DNA of 64,000 nucleotides from Pseudonocardiales bacterium. GTDB lineage: Bacteria > Actinomycetota > Actinomycetes > Mycobacteriales > Pseudonocardiaceae. Shown piece by piece: positions 11,095 through 20,439 of the stretch (position 1 is its first letter; each line of letters begins with the position of its first letter). The notes under the pieces were generated by a model. It did no database searches, had not been told where the DNA came from, and saw only the letters and a program-made list of their open reading frames with translations. Location of the stretch: positions 1 to 64,000 of the forward strand of contig JAFAWY010000064.1 of NCBI GenBank assembly GCA_019241525.1, in the 5' to 3' direction. The position numbers and the translations under genes are program-made.

Positions 11095-12284
11095 ACTTCA
11101 TCTACTACCCGGTGTCGGCCATCTTGTGGTTCTGGCACAAGGTCTTCGGCTACGTGTTCGGTGCGGGTAGCGGGTTCACCTGGGCGCTGGCGGTGGTGTT
11201 CCTGGTGTTCACCCTGCGCGCGGTGCTGTTCAAGCCGTTCGTCAGCCAGGTCCGCTCGATGCGCAAGATGCAGGAGTTCGCACCGGAAATCCAGAAGCTG
11301 AAAAAGAAATACGGGGACGACCGCCAGAAGATGGCGGTGGAAATGCAGAAGCTGCAGACCGAGCACGGGGTCAATCCGCTGGGTGGCTGCCTCCCGGTGC
11401 TGGTGCAGATCCCGGTGTTCATCGGTCTGTTCCACGTGCTGCGCTCGTTCAACCGGCCGTTCCTGTCCGCCGATGCGAACCGCCAGATCGGCAACTACGT
11501 GTTCAGCGCGGCCGACGTACGATCCTTCCTCGACGCGCACCTGTTCGGCGTGCCGCTGTCGGCGTACATCACCGAGCCGGCCGACCTGTTGGCCCGCTAC
11601 GGTGACATCTCCCGGTGGCAGATCGGTGTGGTTGCAGTGCCGCTGACCATCGTGGCGGGCATCCTCACCCATCTCACTGCAAAGCACTCGGTGGCGCGGC
11701 AGAATCCCGCGCAGATCGCCGCCAACCCGCAAGCGGCCATGATGAACAAACTCATGGTGTGGCTGTTCCCGCTGGGTGTGGTGGCCGGTGGTCCGTTCTT
11801 CCCGCTGGCGATCCTGCTGTACTGGTTGTCCAACAACTTGTGGACGCTGGCTCAGCAGCGGGTGGTCTACCAGTGGATCGATGCTGAGGACGAGGAAAAA
11901 AAGCAGGCCGCGATCGCGGCGCGACAGTCGTTGGCGCCCCGGCCCGGGCAGAAACCAGGCCGTCCGAAGAGGGATGGTGCGTCGACGCCCGCTAACCTTA
12001 CCGACAGTGACGAACCGGACAGCAGACTCGAGTCGGCTGCAGATACCAGCGGAGCGGAAGACACTGGCAGCAGATCGCGGGTTAGTTCCGCTGACAGGGA
12101 TCCAACCGCCGGCGCCGACGCTGATGGTCCAACTGCCGGCGGTGGCTCGGTGGTCGGACGAGCCGATGGTGCCACACCGTCCACCAATGGCCAGAGCTCG
12201 GCTCAGGTGGATGGTCCGGGGCGACCTGGCATGATTCAACAGCGGCCGCGGCCGCGGAAGAAGCCCAACCGGAAGCGTCGCTGA
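11088..12284 (+). CDS. yidC: Membrane protein insertase YidC/OxaI
   Basis: Inserts membrane proteins with or without SecYEG. The N-terminus [20 protein letters not shown] is a transmembrane segment, followed by the cytosolic hairpin [20 protein letters not shown], then [20 protein letters not shown] and two further membrane spans near residues 190-265. The last 130 residues are a hydrophilic tail ending in a basic cluster ([13 protein letters not shown]), typical of Gram-positive YidC that contacts the ribosome. Start GTG 11088 overlaps yidD by 7 bp. At 398 residues it is normal for actinobacteria. Confidence 0.95.
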   Translation: MLNFIYYPVSAILWFWHKVFGYVFGAGSGFTWALAVVFLVFTLRAVLFKPFVSQVRSMRKMQEFAPEIQKLKKKYGDDRQKMAVEMQKLQTEHGVNPLGGCLPVLVQIPVFIGLFHVLRSFNRPFLSADANRQIGNYVFSAADVRSFLDAHLFGVPLSAYITEPADLLARYGDISRWQIGVVAVPLTIVAGILTHLTAKHSVARQNPAQIAANPQAAMMNKLMVWLFPLGVVAGGPFFPLAILLYWLSNNLWTLAQQRVVYQWIDAEDEEKKQAAIAARQSLAPRPGQKPGRPKRDGASTPANLTDSDEPDSRLESAADTSGAEDTGSRSRVSSADRDPTAGADADGPTAGGGSVVGRADGATPSTNGQSSAQVDGPGRPGMIQQRPRPRKKPNRKRR

Positions 12285-12312
12285 GGGCGCGATCGCCGGA
12301 GAGGAGACAGTT

Positions 12313-12891
12313 GTGGCGGACACGCTGGCGACTGATGCAGCAGTGACCGAGAGGACGTCGCCGACCGACGATGGTGGCACCGCGGATGCCGCCCGTGCGG
12401 CCAGCGAGGCGGCACCGGTCGTGAACGAGGAGCTTCTTGTTCAGGAAGGCGACGTCGCGGGCGACTACCTCGAACGACTGCTCGACCTCGTGGACTACGA
12501 CGGCGACATCGATCTCGACGTCGAGGCGGGCCGCGCCATGGTCAGTATCGACGGCGGGGACGATCTAGCGAAGCTGGTGGGTCCCCGAGGGGTGGTTCTG
12601 GAGGCTCTGCAAGAACTCACCCGGCTCGCGGTGCAGCAACAGACCGGTGCTCGCAGCCGGCTGATGCTCGACATCGCACAGTGGCGGTCTTCCCGGCGGA
12701 GCGATCTCAGTGCGCTCGGTCAGACCACGGCGCAGCGGGTCCTGGAAAGCGGTCAGCCGATCCGGCTGCAGCCGATGACGCCCTTCGAGCGGAAAATCGT
12801 GCATGACGCGGTGGCCATGGTGGACGGTGTGCACAGCGAGAGCGAGGGTGAAGAGCCCCAGCGCCGCGTCGTGGTGTTCCCCTCTGAGTGA
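12313..12891 (+). CDS. jag: Jag/KhpB-type RNA-binding protein (KH plus R3H)
   Basis: 192 residues. The KH domain contains DDLAKLVGPRGVVLEALQEL, and the R3H region TRLAVQQQTGARSRLMLDIA with FERKIVHDAVAMVDGVHSES. The N-terminal Jag_N domain of Firmicutes is absent, as usual in actinobacteria; an acidic linker takes its place. KhpB-type proteins bind RNA and affect cell division and elongation in Gram-positives. GTG 12313 is preceded by GAGGAG at a good distance. It lies between yidC and rsmG, the conserved position. Confidence 0.92.
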   Translation: MADTLATDAAVTERTSPTDDGGTADAARAASEAAPVVNEELLVQEGDVAGDYLERLLDLVDYDGDIDLDVEAGRAMVSIDGGDDLAKLVGPRGVVLEALQELTRLAVQQQTGARSRLMLDIAQWRSSRRSDLSALGQTTAQRVLESGQPIRLQPMTPFERKIVHDAVAMVDGVHSESEGEEPQRRVVVFPSE

Positions 12892-12905
12892 CCTGTCCCT
12901 GCGCC

Positions 12906-12919
12906 GTTTCACGTGAAAC
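12906..12919. promoter_or_regulatory. parS: parS centromere site 1, overlapping the rsmG start codon
   Basis: GTTTCACGTGAAAC is an exact copy of the 14-base parS palindrome bound by ParB. The GTG start codon of rsmG is its central GTG (12913-12915). A second copy lies 789 bp away in parA. Confidence 0.95.
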
Positions 12920-13587
12920 ATCCGGTCGCAGCGGCTCATGCGCTGTTCGGTGATCGGTACCCGCTTGCCGAGCGATACGCCGAGATGCTTGCCGGCCGTG
13001 GTATCGACAGAGGAGTCATCGGTCCTCGCGAAGCGGACCGGTTATGGGACCGCCATCTGCTCAATTCCGCGGCGCTCGGCGAGCTCATCCCCGAGGGCGT
13101 TCGACTGCTCGACCTCGGCTCCGGTGCGGGTTTGCCAGGCATACCGCTGGCGATCGCTCGCCCGGACCTGACCATCGTCCTGCTGGAATCGATGGCGCGG
13201 CGGGTTGCCTGGTTACTGGAAGTGATCACCGAGCTGGATCTAGCTGTCTCCGTACATCACGGCCGTGCCGAGGATCCGGCGGTGCGAGTGGAACTCGGCG
13301 GTCAGGACATCGTCACCGCGCGGGCGGTGGCGCCCCTGGGCCGGTTGGTGGGGTGGGCGCTGCCGTTGGTGGTGCCCACTGGGCGGCTCCTGGCAGTCAA
13401 GGGTGCCACCGCCGAGCAGGAACTGGCGCGGGATATCGAGTCGGTGCGCGCTGCGGGAGGGGTGGCGATAGAGATCGTGCAGTGCGGTGTCACGATGGTG
13501 CACCCGCCGCCGACGGTCATCGTGGTGACTCGCGCCGCTCAGCGTGTCACGCGGCCCGGGAAGGCACGAAAGAGGAAGGATCGGTGA
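12913..13587 (+). CDS. rsmG: 16S rRNA (guanine(527)-N7)-methyltransferase RsmG
   Basis: SAM-dependent methyltransferase for G527 of 16S rRNA (GidB). Motifs: ALFGDRYPLAERYAEMLAGR, LWDRHLLNSAAL, SAM loop LLDLGSGAGLPGIPLAIARP, and DIVTARAVAPLGRLVGWALP. At 224 residues it has normal length. The only start before the conserved block is the GTG within parS site 1, so ParB bound there might affect expression. The stop overlaps the parA GTG (GTGA). Confidence 0.95.
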   Translation: MKHPVAAAHALFGDRYPLAERYAEMLAGRGIDRGVIGPREADRLWDRHLLNSAALGELIPEGVRLLDLGSGAGLPGIPLAIARPDLTIVLLESMARRVAWLLEVITELDLAVSVHHGRAEDPAVRVELGGQDIVTARAVAPLGRLVGWALPLVVPTGRLLAVKGATAEQELARDIESVRAAGGVAIEIVQCGVTMVHPPPTVIVVTRAAQRVTRPGKARKRKDR

Positions 13588-14771
13588 GCGTGAGCACCCC
13601 GAGGTGGTCCGAGAGGGCGTCCGGTCTGGACGACGCCGCACCGCGCAGTCTCCCTCCCCGCGCACCGAACCCGGCAGCCGTGTCACGGGTCGTCGTTTCA
13701 CGTGAAACCACACCGCGACACGCTCGCGTTCGACCTCCGCAGCCGAGTATCCCGAGCGCGGCGCCCGGGGTGGGTAGCACTGCAGGTATCGATCCACTCA
13801 TCGCTCCCGCCAGTTCGGGTGGGATGCCTTCCCCTGCCGTGTCCGCCTGGACTCCGATTGCGGAGGAGGCAGAGCGAGCGACCCGGGTGAAACATCCCAC
13901 CGATCAGCTACCCCGCCCATCCCAGCGCCGGGTGCTTGCGGTGGCCAACCAGAAAGGTGGTGTGGGGAAGACCACCAGCACGGTCAACCTGGCTGCCGGG
14001 CTGGCGTTGCAGGGCCTACGCACGCTCGTGGTCGACCTTGATCCGCAAGGTAATGCGTCGACGGCGCTCGGAGTGGAGCACCGCTCGGGTACACGGTCGG
14101 TTTACGAGGTACTGCTTGGTGAGCTCGAGATCACCGAGGTGGTCACGGCCAGCCCACAATCGTCGAACTTGCTGTGCGTACCGGCCACGATCGATCTTGC
14201 CGGTTCCGAGATCGAACTGGTGTCGATGGTGGCTCGGGAATCACGGTTGCGCCGGGCGCTGTCCAACGTCGCCCTCGACGCGCTGGGCGTCGACTATGTC
14301 TTCATCGACTGCCCGCCCTCGTTGGGGCTGCTCACGGTGAACGCCTTGGTCGCCGCGTTTGAAGTGCTGATCCCCATCCAGTGCGAGTACTACGCATTGG
14401 AGGGCCTCGGGCAGCTGCTCCGGAACATCGAGTTGGTCCAGGCCCATCTCAACCCTGCTCTGTCGGTCTCCACGATCCTGCTCACCATGTACGACGGGCG
14501 AACCAAGCTGGCCGACCAGGTCACTGCTGAGGTGCGCAACCACTTCGGTGACCAGGTGCTGCGCACGGTGATTCCGCGCAGCGTCAAAGTGTCTGAGGCT
14601 CCTGGTTTCGGGCAGACCGTGCTGGTCTACGACCCCGGCTCCCGCGGGGCCTTGAGCTACATAGACGCTGCCCGGGAGATCGCGCTCGATCGTCGCTACC
14701 TCAACCCGGGTACTCCGGCTCTGGGGCATCAGAGCACGGGCCCTTCGAGTGTTCGTGAGGGGAACCGCTGA
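13584..14771 (+). CDS. parA: Chromosome partitioning ATPase ParA (Soj) with a ~120-residue N-terminal extension
   Basis: Walker-type ATPase that segregates ParB-parS complexes. The core has [20 protein letters not shown] (P-loop near residue 124), [34 protein letters not shown] and a typical C-terminus. The track ORF starts much earlier, inside rsmG; I chose GTG 13584, which overlaps the rsmG stop and has AGAGGAAGG upstream. This gives 395 residues. The extension is Pro/Ser/Arg-rich and its DNA contains parS site 2, where it reads VVSRETTPR. Later starts cannot be excluded. Confidence 0.93.
   Translation: MSVSTPRWSERASGLDDAAPRSLPPRAPNPAAVSRVVVSRETTPRHARVRPPQPSIPSAAPGVGSTAGIDPLIAPASSGGMPSPAVSAWTPIAEEAERATRVKHPTDQLPRPSQRRVLAVANQKGGVGKTTSTVNLAAGLALQGLRTLVVDLDPQGNASTALGVEHRSGTRSVYEVLLGELEITEVVTASPQSSNLLCVPATIDLAGSEIELVSMVARESRLRRALSNVALDALGVDYVFIDCPPSLGLLTVNALVAAFEVLIPIQCEYYALEGLGQLLRNIELVQAHLNPALSVSTILLTMYDGRTKLADQVTAEVRNHFGDQVLRTVIPRSVKVSEAPGFGQTVLVYDPGSRGALSYIDAAREIALDRRYLNPGTPALGHQSTGPSSVREGNR
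13695..13708. promoter_or_regulatory. parS: parS centromere site 2, inside the parA coding sequence
   Basis: A second exact GTTTCACGTGAAAC palindrome, in frame within the ParA N-terminal extension. Two parS copies beside parAB near oriC are typical of actinobacteria. Confidence 0.95.
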
Positions 14772-15721
14772 TGTCCACGGGAAGTGCGCTATCACAAAGC
14801 CCGGGCACCCAGCGCAAAGGCGGGCTCGGCCGCGGCCTGGCTGCCTTGATACCCACCGCACCGGCAGACGCCCGGGCCGGTGATCCGGCCCCGGAACCGG
14901 ATGCGCTGGCTAACCGGATCGTCGGCGCGGCGTACCAGGAACTGCCGATCACAGCCATCGTGCCCAACCCTCGCCAGCCGCGGCAGGTGTTCGACGAGGA
15001 GGCACTGGCCGAACTCGCGCACTCGATCCGGGAGTTCGGGCTCCTGCAGCCCATCGTGGTCCGGCCGTTAGGTAACGGCCGCTACGAGCTGATCATGGGT
15101 GAGCGGCGGTGGCGGGCGGCGCAGCAGGCCGAGCTGGACCGCATTCCCGCGATCGTGCGCAGTACCGCTGATGACGCGATGCTGCGCGATGCGCTACTGG
15201 AGAATATCCACCGGGTCCAACTCAACCCGCTGGAAGAGGCCGCGGCCTACCAGCAATTACTGGATGACTTCGGGGTGACCCACGAGCAGCTGGCGACCCG
15301 TATCGGGCGCAGCCGTCCGGTCATCACCAATACCATCCGGTTGCTCAAGTTGCCGGTGACGGTGCAGCGCCGGGTGGCGGTGGGGGTACTGTCCGCCGGG
15401 CATGCCCGCGCGCTGCTCAGCCTTGAGGAGTCGAACGCCCAGGAAGACCTGGCGGCGCGGATCGTCGCCGAAGGAATGTCAGTGCGGGCCACCGAGGAAG
15501 CGGTCACGCTCAGCCGTACGCAGCCGGTGAAGGCGCCAGCAAGACCGGCGGCGTCACGGCCGATGCGAGCGCCCGGCGTGCAACACCTCGCGGAGCGGTT
15601 GTCCGACACATTCGACACCCGGGTAAAGGTGGAGCTGGGCCGGCGCAAAGGCCGCATTGTCGTGGAGTTCGGCTCGCTCGACGATCTCGATCGGATCGTC
15701 GCTCTCATGACGCAGCACTAG
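14771..15721 (+). CDS. parB: Chromosome partitioning protein ParB
   Basis: parS-binding CTP-dependent DNA clamp. Visible: the start region [18 protein letters not shown], the ParB/Srx N-domain with [20 protein letters not shown] and the CTP-binding motif [15 protein letters not shown], then the helix-turn-helix [20 protein letters not shown] and a C-terminal dimerisation domain [20 protein letters not shown]. At 316 residues it has normal length. The start overlaps parA (TGATG). It is the last gene of the plus-strand cluster; palindromic repeats follow its stop. Confidence 0.96.
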   Translation: MSTGSALSQSPGTQRKGGLGRGLAALIPTAPADARAGDPAPEPDALANRIVGAAYQELPITAIVPNPRQPRQVFDEEALAELAHSIREFGLLQPIVVRPLGNGRYELIMGERRWRAAQQAELDRIPAIVRSTADDAMLRDALLENIHRVQLNPLEEAAAYQQLLDDFGVTHEQLATRIGRSRPVITNTIRLLKLPVTVQRRVAVGVLSAGHARALLSLEESNAQEDLAARIVAEGMSVRATEEAVTLSRTQPVKAPARPAASRPMRAPGVQHLAERLSDTFDTRVKVELGRRKGRIVVEFGSLDDLDRIVALMTQH

Positions 15722-15741
15722 CTGACGACCCAACCCAGCCC

Positions 15742-15807
15742 GCAGTCTGGATGCAGACTGCAGCTTTGCAGGCCCCGAAAACAGCAGTCTGCATCCAGAC
15801 TGCTGTT
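15742..15807. repeat. Two inverted copies of a TCTGGATGCAGA palindrome between parB and the ATP-grasp gene
   Basis: GCAGTCTGGATGCAGACTGC (15742-15761) and GCAGTCTGCATCCAGACTGC (15784-15803) are reverse complements of each other, and each is itself nearly palindromic. The second extends by AACA/TGTT to 12-bp perfect arms around a 4-base centre. They lie between convergent genes and could form a bidirectional terminator, though there is no long T run. Close relatives occur after rplI (48769) and upstream of the CCA gene (28844). Confidence 0.8.
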
Positions 15808-15812
15808 AGCTT

Positions 15813-16766
15813 CTACCAGGCGCGGGCGACGGCGCGTTCGATGAGGGTGGCGTAGACGGTGCCCAGGTCTGCGCCTGTGGATTCGATCGCCATGGGCAGC
15901 AGGGAGGTCTCGGTGAGGCCAGGCTCGACGTTGACCTCGAGGAAGTGGGCGACCCTGTCCGGGGACACCACAGCATCAGTCCGGGACACGTCGCGCAGTC
16001 CGAGTAGCCGGTGGGCATTCACCGCCAGTTCCGCCACCGCGGCGGTCGCTGCGGCGTCGAGCCGGGCTGGCGCGTGGAAGGTGGCCAGGCCGGCGGTGTA
16101 GCGAGCGGCATAGTCGTAGAAGCCCGAGGCCGCCTCGATCTCCACAGCCGGCAATGCCTGCGGCTCGCCGTCGGAGCCCTCCAGCACCGCAACCGCGACC
16201 TCGACTCCCTCGACGAAACGTTCAGCCAGCACGCTATCCCCGTAGGCCAGACACCCCACGATCGCCGCCGGCAACTCAGACGCGTCGCGCACCACGTGCA
16301 CACCCAGCGCCGAGCCGCCCTGCGGTGGTTTGAAGATCAGCGGCAGGCCGAGCCGGTCCACCAGCGCATCCAGCACGTCCTGTGGACCTAGATCACGGAA
16401 CGTGGCATGGGGAAGCACGATCCAATCGGGCGTGCTTACGCCGGCCCGGGCCAGTTCGTCTTTGGCGGTGGGCTTATCCCAGGCACGGCGGCAGGCCCGC
16501 GGGTCGGCTCCCACGTAGGGCACCCGCAACATCTCCAGGACGGATTGCACGGCGCCGTTCTCGCCTGCTCCGCCGTGCAGTGCCACCACGACGGCATCCG
16601 GGCGGCGGTGGGTGAGCCGGTCGATCAGGGTAGCGTCGACGTCCCATTCCTCAACGTGCAATCCGACGTCGCGCAAGGCGCTGGACAGCCTGCGCCCGGA
16701 GCGCAGCGACACGTCCCGCTCATGCGAGAGCCCACCGGCCAATACAGCCACCGTGCGGTCGGTCAC
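15813..16766 (-). CDS. D-alanine-D-alanine ligase-like ATP-grasp protein
   Basis: 317 residues. N-terminal VLAGGLSHERDVSLRSGRRL is the D-Ala-D-Ala ligase substrate motif. The ATP-grasp core has RAWDKPTAKDELARAGVSTP, LIFKPPQGGSALGVHVV and the metal-binding end HFLEVNVEPGLTETSLLPMA. A similar gene lies next to parAB in Streptomyces. It may be a second Ddl acting on peptidoglycan precursors or a paralogue with another substrate; the window cannot say. GTG 16766 has AAAGGAG upstream. Convergent with parB. Confidence 0.88.
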   Translation of the reverse strand: MTDRTVAVLAGGLSHERDVSLRSGRRLSSALRDVGLHVEEWDVDATLIDRLTHRRPDAVVVALHGGAGENGAVQSVLEMLRVPYVGADPRACRRAWDKPTAKDELARAGVSTPDWIVLPHATFRDLGPQDVLDALVDRLGLPLIFKPPQGGSALGVHVVRDASELPAAIVGCLAYGDSVLAERFVEGVEVAVAVLEGSDGEPQALPAVEIEAASGFYDYAARYTAGLATFHAPARLDAAATAAVAELAVNAHRLLGLRDVSRTDAVVSPDRVAHFLEVNVEPGLTETSLLPMAIESTGADLGTVYATLIERAVARAW

Positions 16767-16821
16767 CGCCCGCTCCTTTCACCCTAAAGGCCAGACAATG
16801 GGGCAGGGGGTACGCCTGCTA

Positions 16822-16844
16822 CCCCGATATGTCGCCATGTCGGG
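16822..16844. repeat. Short palindromic repeat, CCCCGATATGTC family
   Basis: CCCCGATATG then TCGCCATGTCGGG form an imperfect inverted repeat directly after the aminotransferase stop. Related elements occur at 31351-31415, 43622-43645 and 45059-45113, again at gene ends. It may act as a transcription terminator. Confidence 0.6.
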
Positions 16845-16845
16845 C

Positions 16846-18177
16846 TTAGGCGGTGTCCGGCGACGGGGACTGCGGACCGAACACCGTGCGTGGACGCACG
16901 CTACCGAAGGTACGCTGCAGCTCCAGCTCCCCCTCCAGCACGGCGGCCAGCCGGCGCACGCCTTCGACGATACGTTCCGACGTCGGGTAGCAAAACGATA
17001 GCCGCATCTGCCGGCTGCCCAGGCCGTCGGCGTAAAAGGCCGTGCCCGGCACGTAAGCGACCCGCTCGGTCACCGCTCGGGGCAGCATTGCCTTGGTATC
17101 CAGTCCCTCCGGGACGGTCAGCCACACGTAGAACCCGCCAGTCGGATGGGTCCAGGTGCATCCCGGCGGTAGATGCTGCGCCAGCGCGGCCAGCATAGCG
17201 TCGCGACGTTCCCGGTAGACCTCCTGGTAGATCTTGACCTGGCCTTTCCAGTCATGCTGGGCCAGATAACGCGAGACCACGAACTGGGTGAACGCCGGCG
17301 GGCACAACGTGGCCGATTCCGCGGCCAACACCAGCTTTTCCCGGACGGCGTGCGGGGCCAGCGCCCAGCCAACCCGAAGTCCGGGAGCGAAGGTTTTGGA
17401 AAACGAGCCCAGATACACCACGTTGTCCGGGTCGGATGCCCGCATCGCCGGGTAGATCTTGCCCTCAAAACCCAGCAGGCCGTAGGGATTGTCCTCGACG
17501 ACCAGCACCCGGTGTTCGGCACACAGCCGCAACACCTCGCCACGGCGCTGCACCGCCATCGTCACGCCGGCCGGGTTGTGGAAGTTCGGAATGGTGTAAA
17601 GGAACTTCGGCGTCCGGCCCTGGGCAGCCAGGGCGTCCAGCGCAGCCTCCAACTTGCCGGGTACCAGGCCGTCGTCGTCCATGGCCACCTGCACCACCTG
17701 GGCCTGGTAGGAGGCGAAGGTGGTCAGTGCCCCGACGTAGGACGGTGCCTCGGCAAGCACCACGTCCCCCGGATCGCAGAAGATCCGGGTCACCATGTCC
17801 AGCGCCATCTGCGAGCCGACCGTCACCGTGACATCGTCGGCATGCGCCCGCACCCCTTCTAGGGCCATGACCTCGCAGATCTGCTCGCGAAGCTGTGCAG
17901 TGCCTTGCGCCGAGCCATACTGCAGCGCTGCCATTCCTTCGCTGCTCACCATCTGGGCCAGCTCATCGGCCAGCGAATCCAGCGGCAATGCGGGCAGGTA
18001 GGGCATGCCGCCGGCCAGCGAGACCACTTCAGGCCGGCTGGCCACCGCGAACAGCGCACGGATCTCCGATGCGGTCATGCCCACGGTGCGCTGCGCGTAA
18101 CGGCGCAGATGTGGATCGAGATCACGCTGGGTGGGAGGGCGGTTGCTGGGCAGGTTGTCGTTACCTCTAGTGTTCAT
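16846..18177 (-). CDS. PLP-dependent aminotransferase, class I/II (LysN/MocR-domain type)
   Basis: 443 residues, fold-type I aminotransferase. Visible: SLAGGMPYLPALPLD, the cofactor-contact stretch DVVLAEAPSYVGALTTF, the IPNFHNPAGVTMAVQRRGEV motif, VEDNPYGLLGFEG, and the Schiff-base lysine in YLGSFSKTFAPGLRVGW. This subgroup includes 2-aminoadipate and aromatic/branched-chain aminotransferases; the true substrate cannot be read from the sequence. No DNA-binding domain is attached, so it is not a MocR regulator. It is near parAB, as in Streptomyces. Divergent from the GNAT gene. Confidence 0.9.
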   Translation of the reverse strand: MNTRGNDNLPSNRPPTQRDLDPHLRRYAQRTVGMTASEIRALFAVASRPEVVSLAGGMPYLPALPLDSLADELAQMVSSEGMAALQYGSAQGTAQLREQICEVMALEGVRAHADDVTVTVGSQMALDMVTRIFCDPGDVVLAEAPSYVGALTTFASYQAQVVQVAMDDDGLVPGKLEAALDALAAQGRTPKFLYTIPNFHNPAGVTMAVQRRGEVLRLCAEHRVLVVEDNPYGLLGFEGKIYPAMRASDPDNVVYLGSFSKTFAPGLRVGWALAPHAVREKLVLAAESATLCPPAFTQFVVSRYLAQHDWKGQVKIYQEVYRERRDAMLAALAQHLPPGCTWTHPTGGFYVWLTVPEGLDTKAMLPRAVTERVAYVPGTAFYADGLGSRQMRLSFCYPTSERIVEGVRRLAAVLEGELELQRTFGSVRPRTVFGPQSPSPDTA

Positions 18178-18317
18178 CCGGCGCCTCTGGTGGGGTTGCG
18201 GTCCCCTGGCAGTGTAAAAGCCGCACCCGGGAACATCCTGGCGCCTTCACTGATCGATGCTCATCGGCATATGCTGCGCCAGGCGCCTTCGCGCTGGGAA
18301 CTGTCAGGGAGGGTCCC

Positions 18318-18947
18318 TTGTCACGTCGAGTGGTGGGCGTCACCCTGGACAACCTCGACCTGCTGCCGAAGAAGTGTCGACGGTGCGTGTTCTGGGAGCT
18401 CGCGCCCCATATCCGGGAACAGGCCGAAGAGTTCGGGCAGACCGAACTGGAGAAGGAGTCCTGGGTATCCAGCGTGCTGCTGGAATGGGGTTCGTGCGGA
18501 CGAATCGTGCTGTCTGGCGATGTTCCCGCTGGTTATGTGCTCTACGCTCCCCCGGCTGCGGTACCCCGGGCGTCAGCATTTCCCACGTCGCCGGTCAGTG
18601 CCGATGCCGTGTTGCTCACCGCGTTGAAGGTGCTCCCGGAGTTCGGTGGCAGCGGTCTGGGCCGGATGCTGGTCCAAGCGGTGGCTAAGGATCTCACCCG
18701 GCGTGGGGTGAAAGCTGTCGAGGCCTTCGGTGATGCCCAGCCCACTGAGGACTCCACCTGCGTGGTACCCGCCGAGTTCCTGCAGCAGGTCGGGTTCAAG
18801 ACGGTGCACGCGCACCCCCGCTGGCCCCGCTTGCGCCTTGAGCTACGCACCGCGCTGACCTGGAAGGAAGACGTCGAAGCAGCGCTGGAACGCCTTCTCG
18901 GCTCGGTCACCATCCATGCCGTCGAACCCAGCCTGCGCCCGGCCTGA
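18318..18947 (+). CDS. GNAT-family N-acetyltransferase-like protein
   Basis: 209 residues. The acetyl-CoA loop region is LPEFGGSGLGRMLVQAVAKD, with a following GVKAVEAFGDAQ strand. The N-terminal part has KKCRRCVFWEL, a Cys-x-x-Cys pair that may bind a metal. Start TTG 18318 follows GGGAGGG. A homologue sits in the parB-trx interval of other actinobacteria (Rv3916c in M. tuberculosis by position). Substrate unknown. Confidence 0.78.
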   Translation: MSRRVVGVTLDNLDLLPKKCRRCVFWELAPHIREQAEEFGQTELEKESWVSSVLLEWGSCGRIVLSGDVPAGYVLYAPPAAVPRASAFPTSPVSADAVLLTALKVLPEFGGSGLGRMLVQAVAKDLTRRGVKAVEAFGDAQPTEDSTCVVPAEFLQQVGFKTVHAHPRWPRLRLELRTALTWKEDVEAALERLLGSVTIHAVEPSLRPA

Positions 18948-19269
18948 CGCCGCATAAGCCCATTGCGCAAGTAGCAGCGGCATGGGGTTCGGTTCCCCGG
19001 CCGAATGGCGGTCGTGTTGTGCCCGGGCAGCCGCGTGATGACTGTGTGCCGCTTCATCCGCCACTCGACTGCGACATGATGATGAGCGCTGTGTGCGAGT
19101 TGGAGCGATTGCTGCCGCAGCGACCGTAGCCGCCGACTCCCCGACAAATCGCGCCCCATCGCTGAGCAAGGACTCACGACGCCGTCTTGACGAGCCGGCA
19201 TGCTTACGGCGTCTGGGGTTGTTTGCAGTCCCTCATACTCGCGACGTCACAGCCTGTCCTGCGCAGTGG
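18948..19269. other. Intergenic region, nothing recognised
   Basis: About 320 bases between the GNAT gene and the convergent CwlM-like gene. ORFs here are out-of-frame noise. I see no tRNA, strong hairpin with T run or family repeat. Confidence 0.5.
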
Positions 19270-20439
19270 TTACAGGGCAGGTTGCGCTATTTGGCCATGG
19301 AGCAAGTCTTCGCCGCGGAGCAGGTCGGCGAAGGTGAAGGTGCCGGTGGGCTGGTCGTTTTCGCCGAGGAGGTACAGGCGCTTGACGGCGACGAGCACAC
19401 CCTCGGCCATCACATCGCGGCACACCGGGTCCAGCAGTTTGCGGCGGTCCTCGGGATTGGTCAGGTAGCCGAGCTCGATGCGCACCGCCGGCATCCGGGT
19501 CAGCCGTAACAGTTCCCAGGTTTTGGGGTGGGCGCGGCAGTCCAGCATCCCGGTGCGAGCGGTCAGTTCGCGCTGCAGGATCTGGGCCAGTGCCTCCCCC
19601 ACGGTGGACGTCACGCCGTTGCCCGTCCCGAAGTGAAATGTCGCCACGCCGTGCGCCAGCGGGCTGGGATGGCTGTCGGTATGCAGCGACAGCACCAGAT
19701 CGGCGCCAGCGGTGTTGGCGAAGGTGGCTCGCTCTGCTTCGCTGGGGCAGGTGTCGGGGCGGCGAGACAGGATCGTTTGCATCCCCGTGGCGTCCATCCG
19801 CGCCGCCAGCCGTTGGGCCAGGTCCCACATCAACTCGGCCTCAACCGCGCCGTCCACCACGACGCCCCGCTCGGCGCCGCCGAGGCAGGGATCGATCAGG
19901 ATCCGCTTGCCCCGCAGCGCCGGCCCGGCCCGGCGGAGGTGTTCCTGCTCGCGCAGCAGGACCGGCCGGCCACCGCGAACCTTGGGTTGCAACTGGCGCA
20001 GTGCTCGCATGGTCGCCGGCCCGCACACCCCGTCCACGAACAAGCCGTAGTCACGTTGGAAGCTGCGCAGCGCCACCTCGGTCTGCACACCGAAGATGCC
20101 ATCCGCGCGGTAGGCGTCGTAGCCCAGCTCCAGCAGCCGTTCCTGCAGCGTGCATACGTCGTCGCCGCGCATGGGACGGCCGATGACATACCTGAGCACC
20201 CGGCAGCCGAGTTCTCGCCGCGCATCGCACAGTGCCTGATAGGTGGCGAATCCTACGATCCCATCGGTGATCAGGCCGCGACGCTGCTGGAAAGCCCGGA
20301 CCGCGTGTTCGAGCGCGAGGTCGAAGCAGTCGACAAGCCCTGCCGAATCCGGCACGGGTGGGAGCAGGCCCTGAGAGGTCAGCATTGCTCTGAGCTGCGC
20401 CACCGCTGGTCCGGTGTCGCCGCGGCGCAGCAGCTGCAT
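19270..20439 (-). CDS. cwlM: CwlM-like N-acetylmuramoyl-L-alanine amidase homologue
   Basis: 389 residues. Two peptidoglycan-binding-like repeats lie in residues 1-150 (QQRRGLITDGIVGFATYQAL; FQRDYGLFVDGVCGPATMRA), followed by an amidase_3 domain with GKRILIDPCLGG, EAELMWDLAQRLAARM, LVLSLHTDSHPS and VRIELGYLTNPED. No signal peptide is present. M. tuberculosis CwlM, at the same place next to trxB/trxC, is cytoplasmic and activates MurA after phosphorylation rather than cutting wall. The first zinc site here reads DPCLGG instead of the usual DPGHGG, losing the histidine, which fits a non-catalytic regulator. Confidence 0.88.
   Translation of the reverse strand: MQLLRRGDTGPAVAQLRAMLTSQGLLPPVPDSAGLVDCFDLALEHAVRAFQQRRGLITDGIVGFATYQALCDARRELGCRVLRYVIGRPMRGDDVCTLQERLLELGYDAYRADGIFGVQTEVALRSFQRDYGLFVDGVCGPATMRALRQLQPKVRGGRPVLLREQEHLRRAGPALRGKRILIDPCLGGAERGVVVDGAVEAELMWDLAQRLAARMDATGMQTILSRRPDTCPSEAERATFANTAGADLVLSLHTDSHPSPLAHGVATFHFGTGNGVTSTVGEALAQILQRELTARTGMLDCRAHPKTWELLRLTRMPAVRIELGYLTNPEDRRKLLDPVCRDVMAEGVLVAVKRLYLLGENDQPTGTFTFADLLRGEDLLHGQIAQPAL

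Noticed and set aside
10959-12380. 473-aa minus-strand ORF
   Set aside because: Antisense shadow of yidC; His/Arg/Gln-rich with no family similarity.
13044-13583. Long upstream extension of the parA ORF
   Set aside because: It overlaps rsmG in another frame; the GTG at 13584 with its binding site and overlap with the rsmG stop is a better start.
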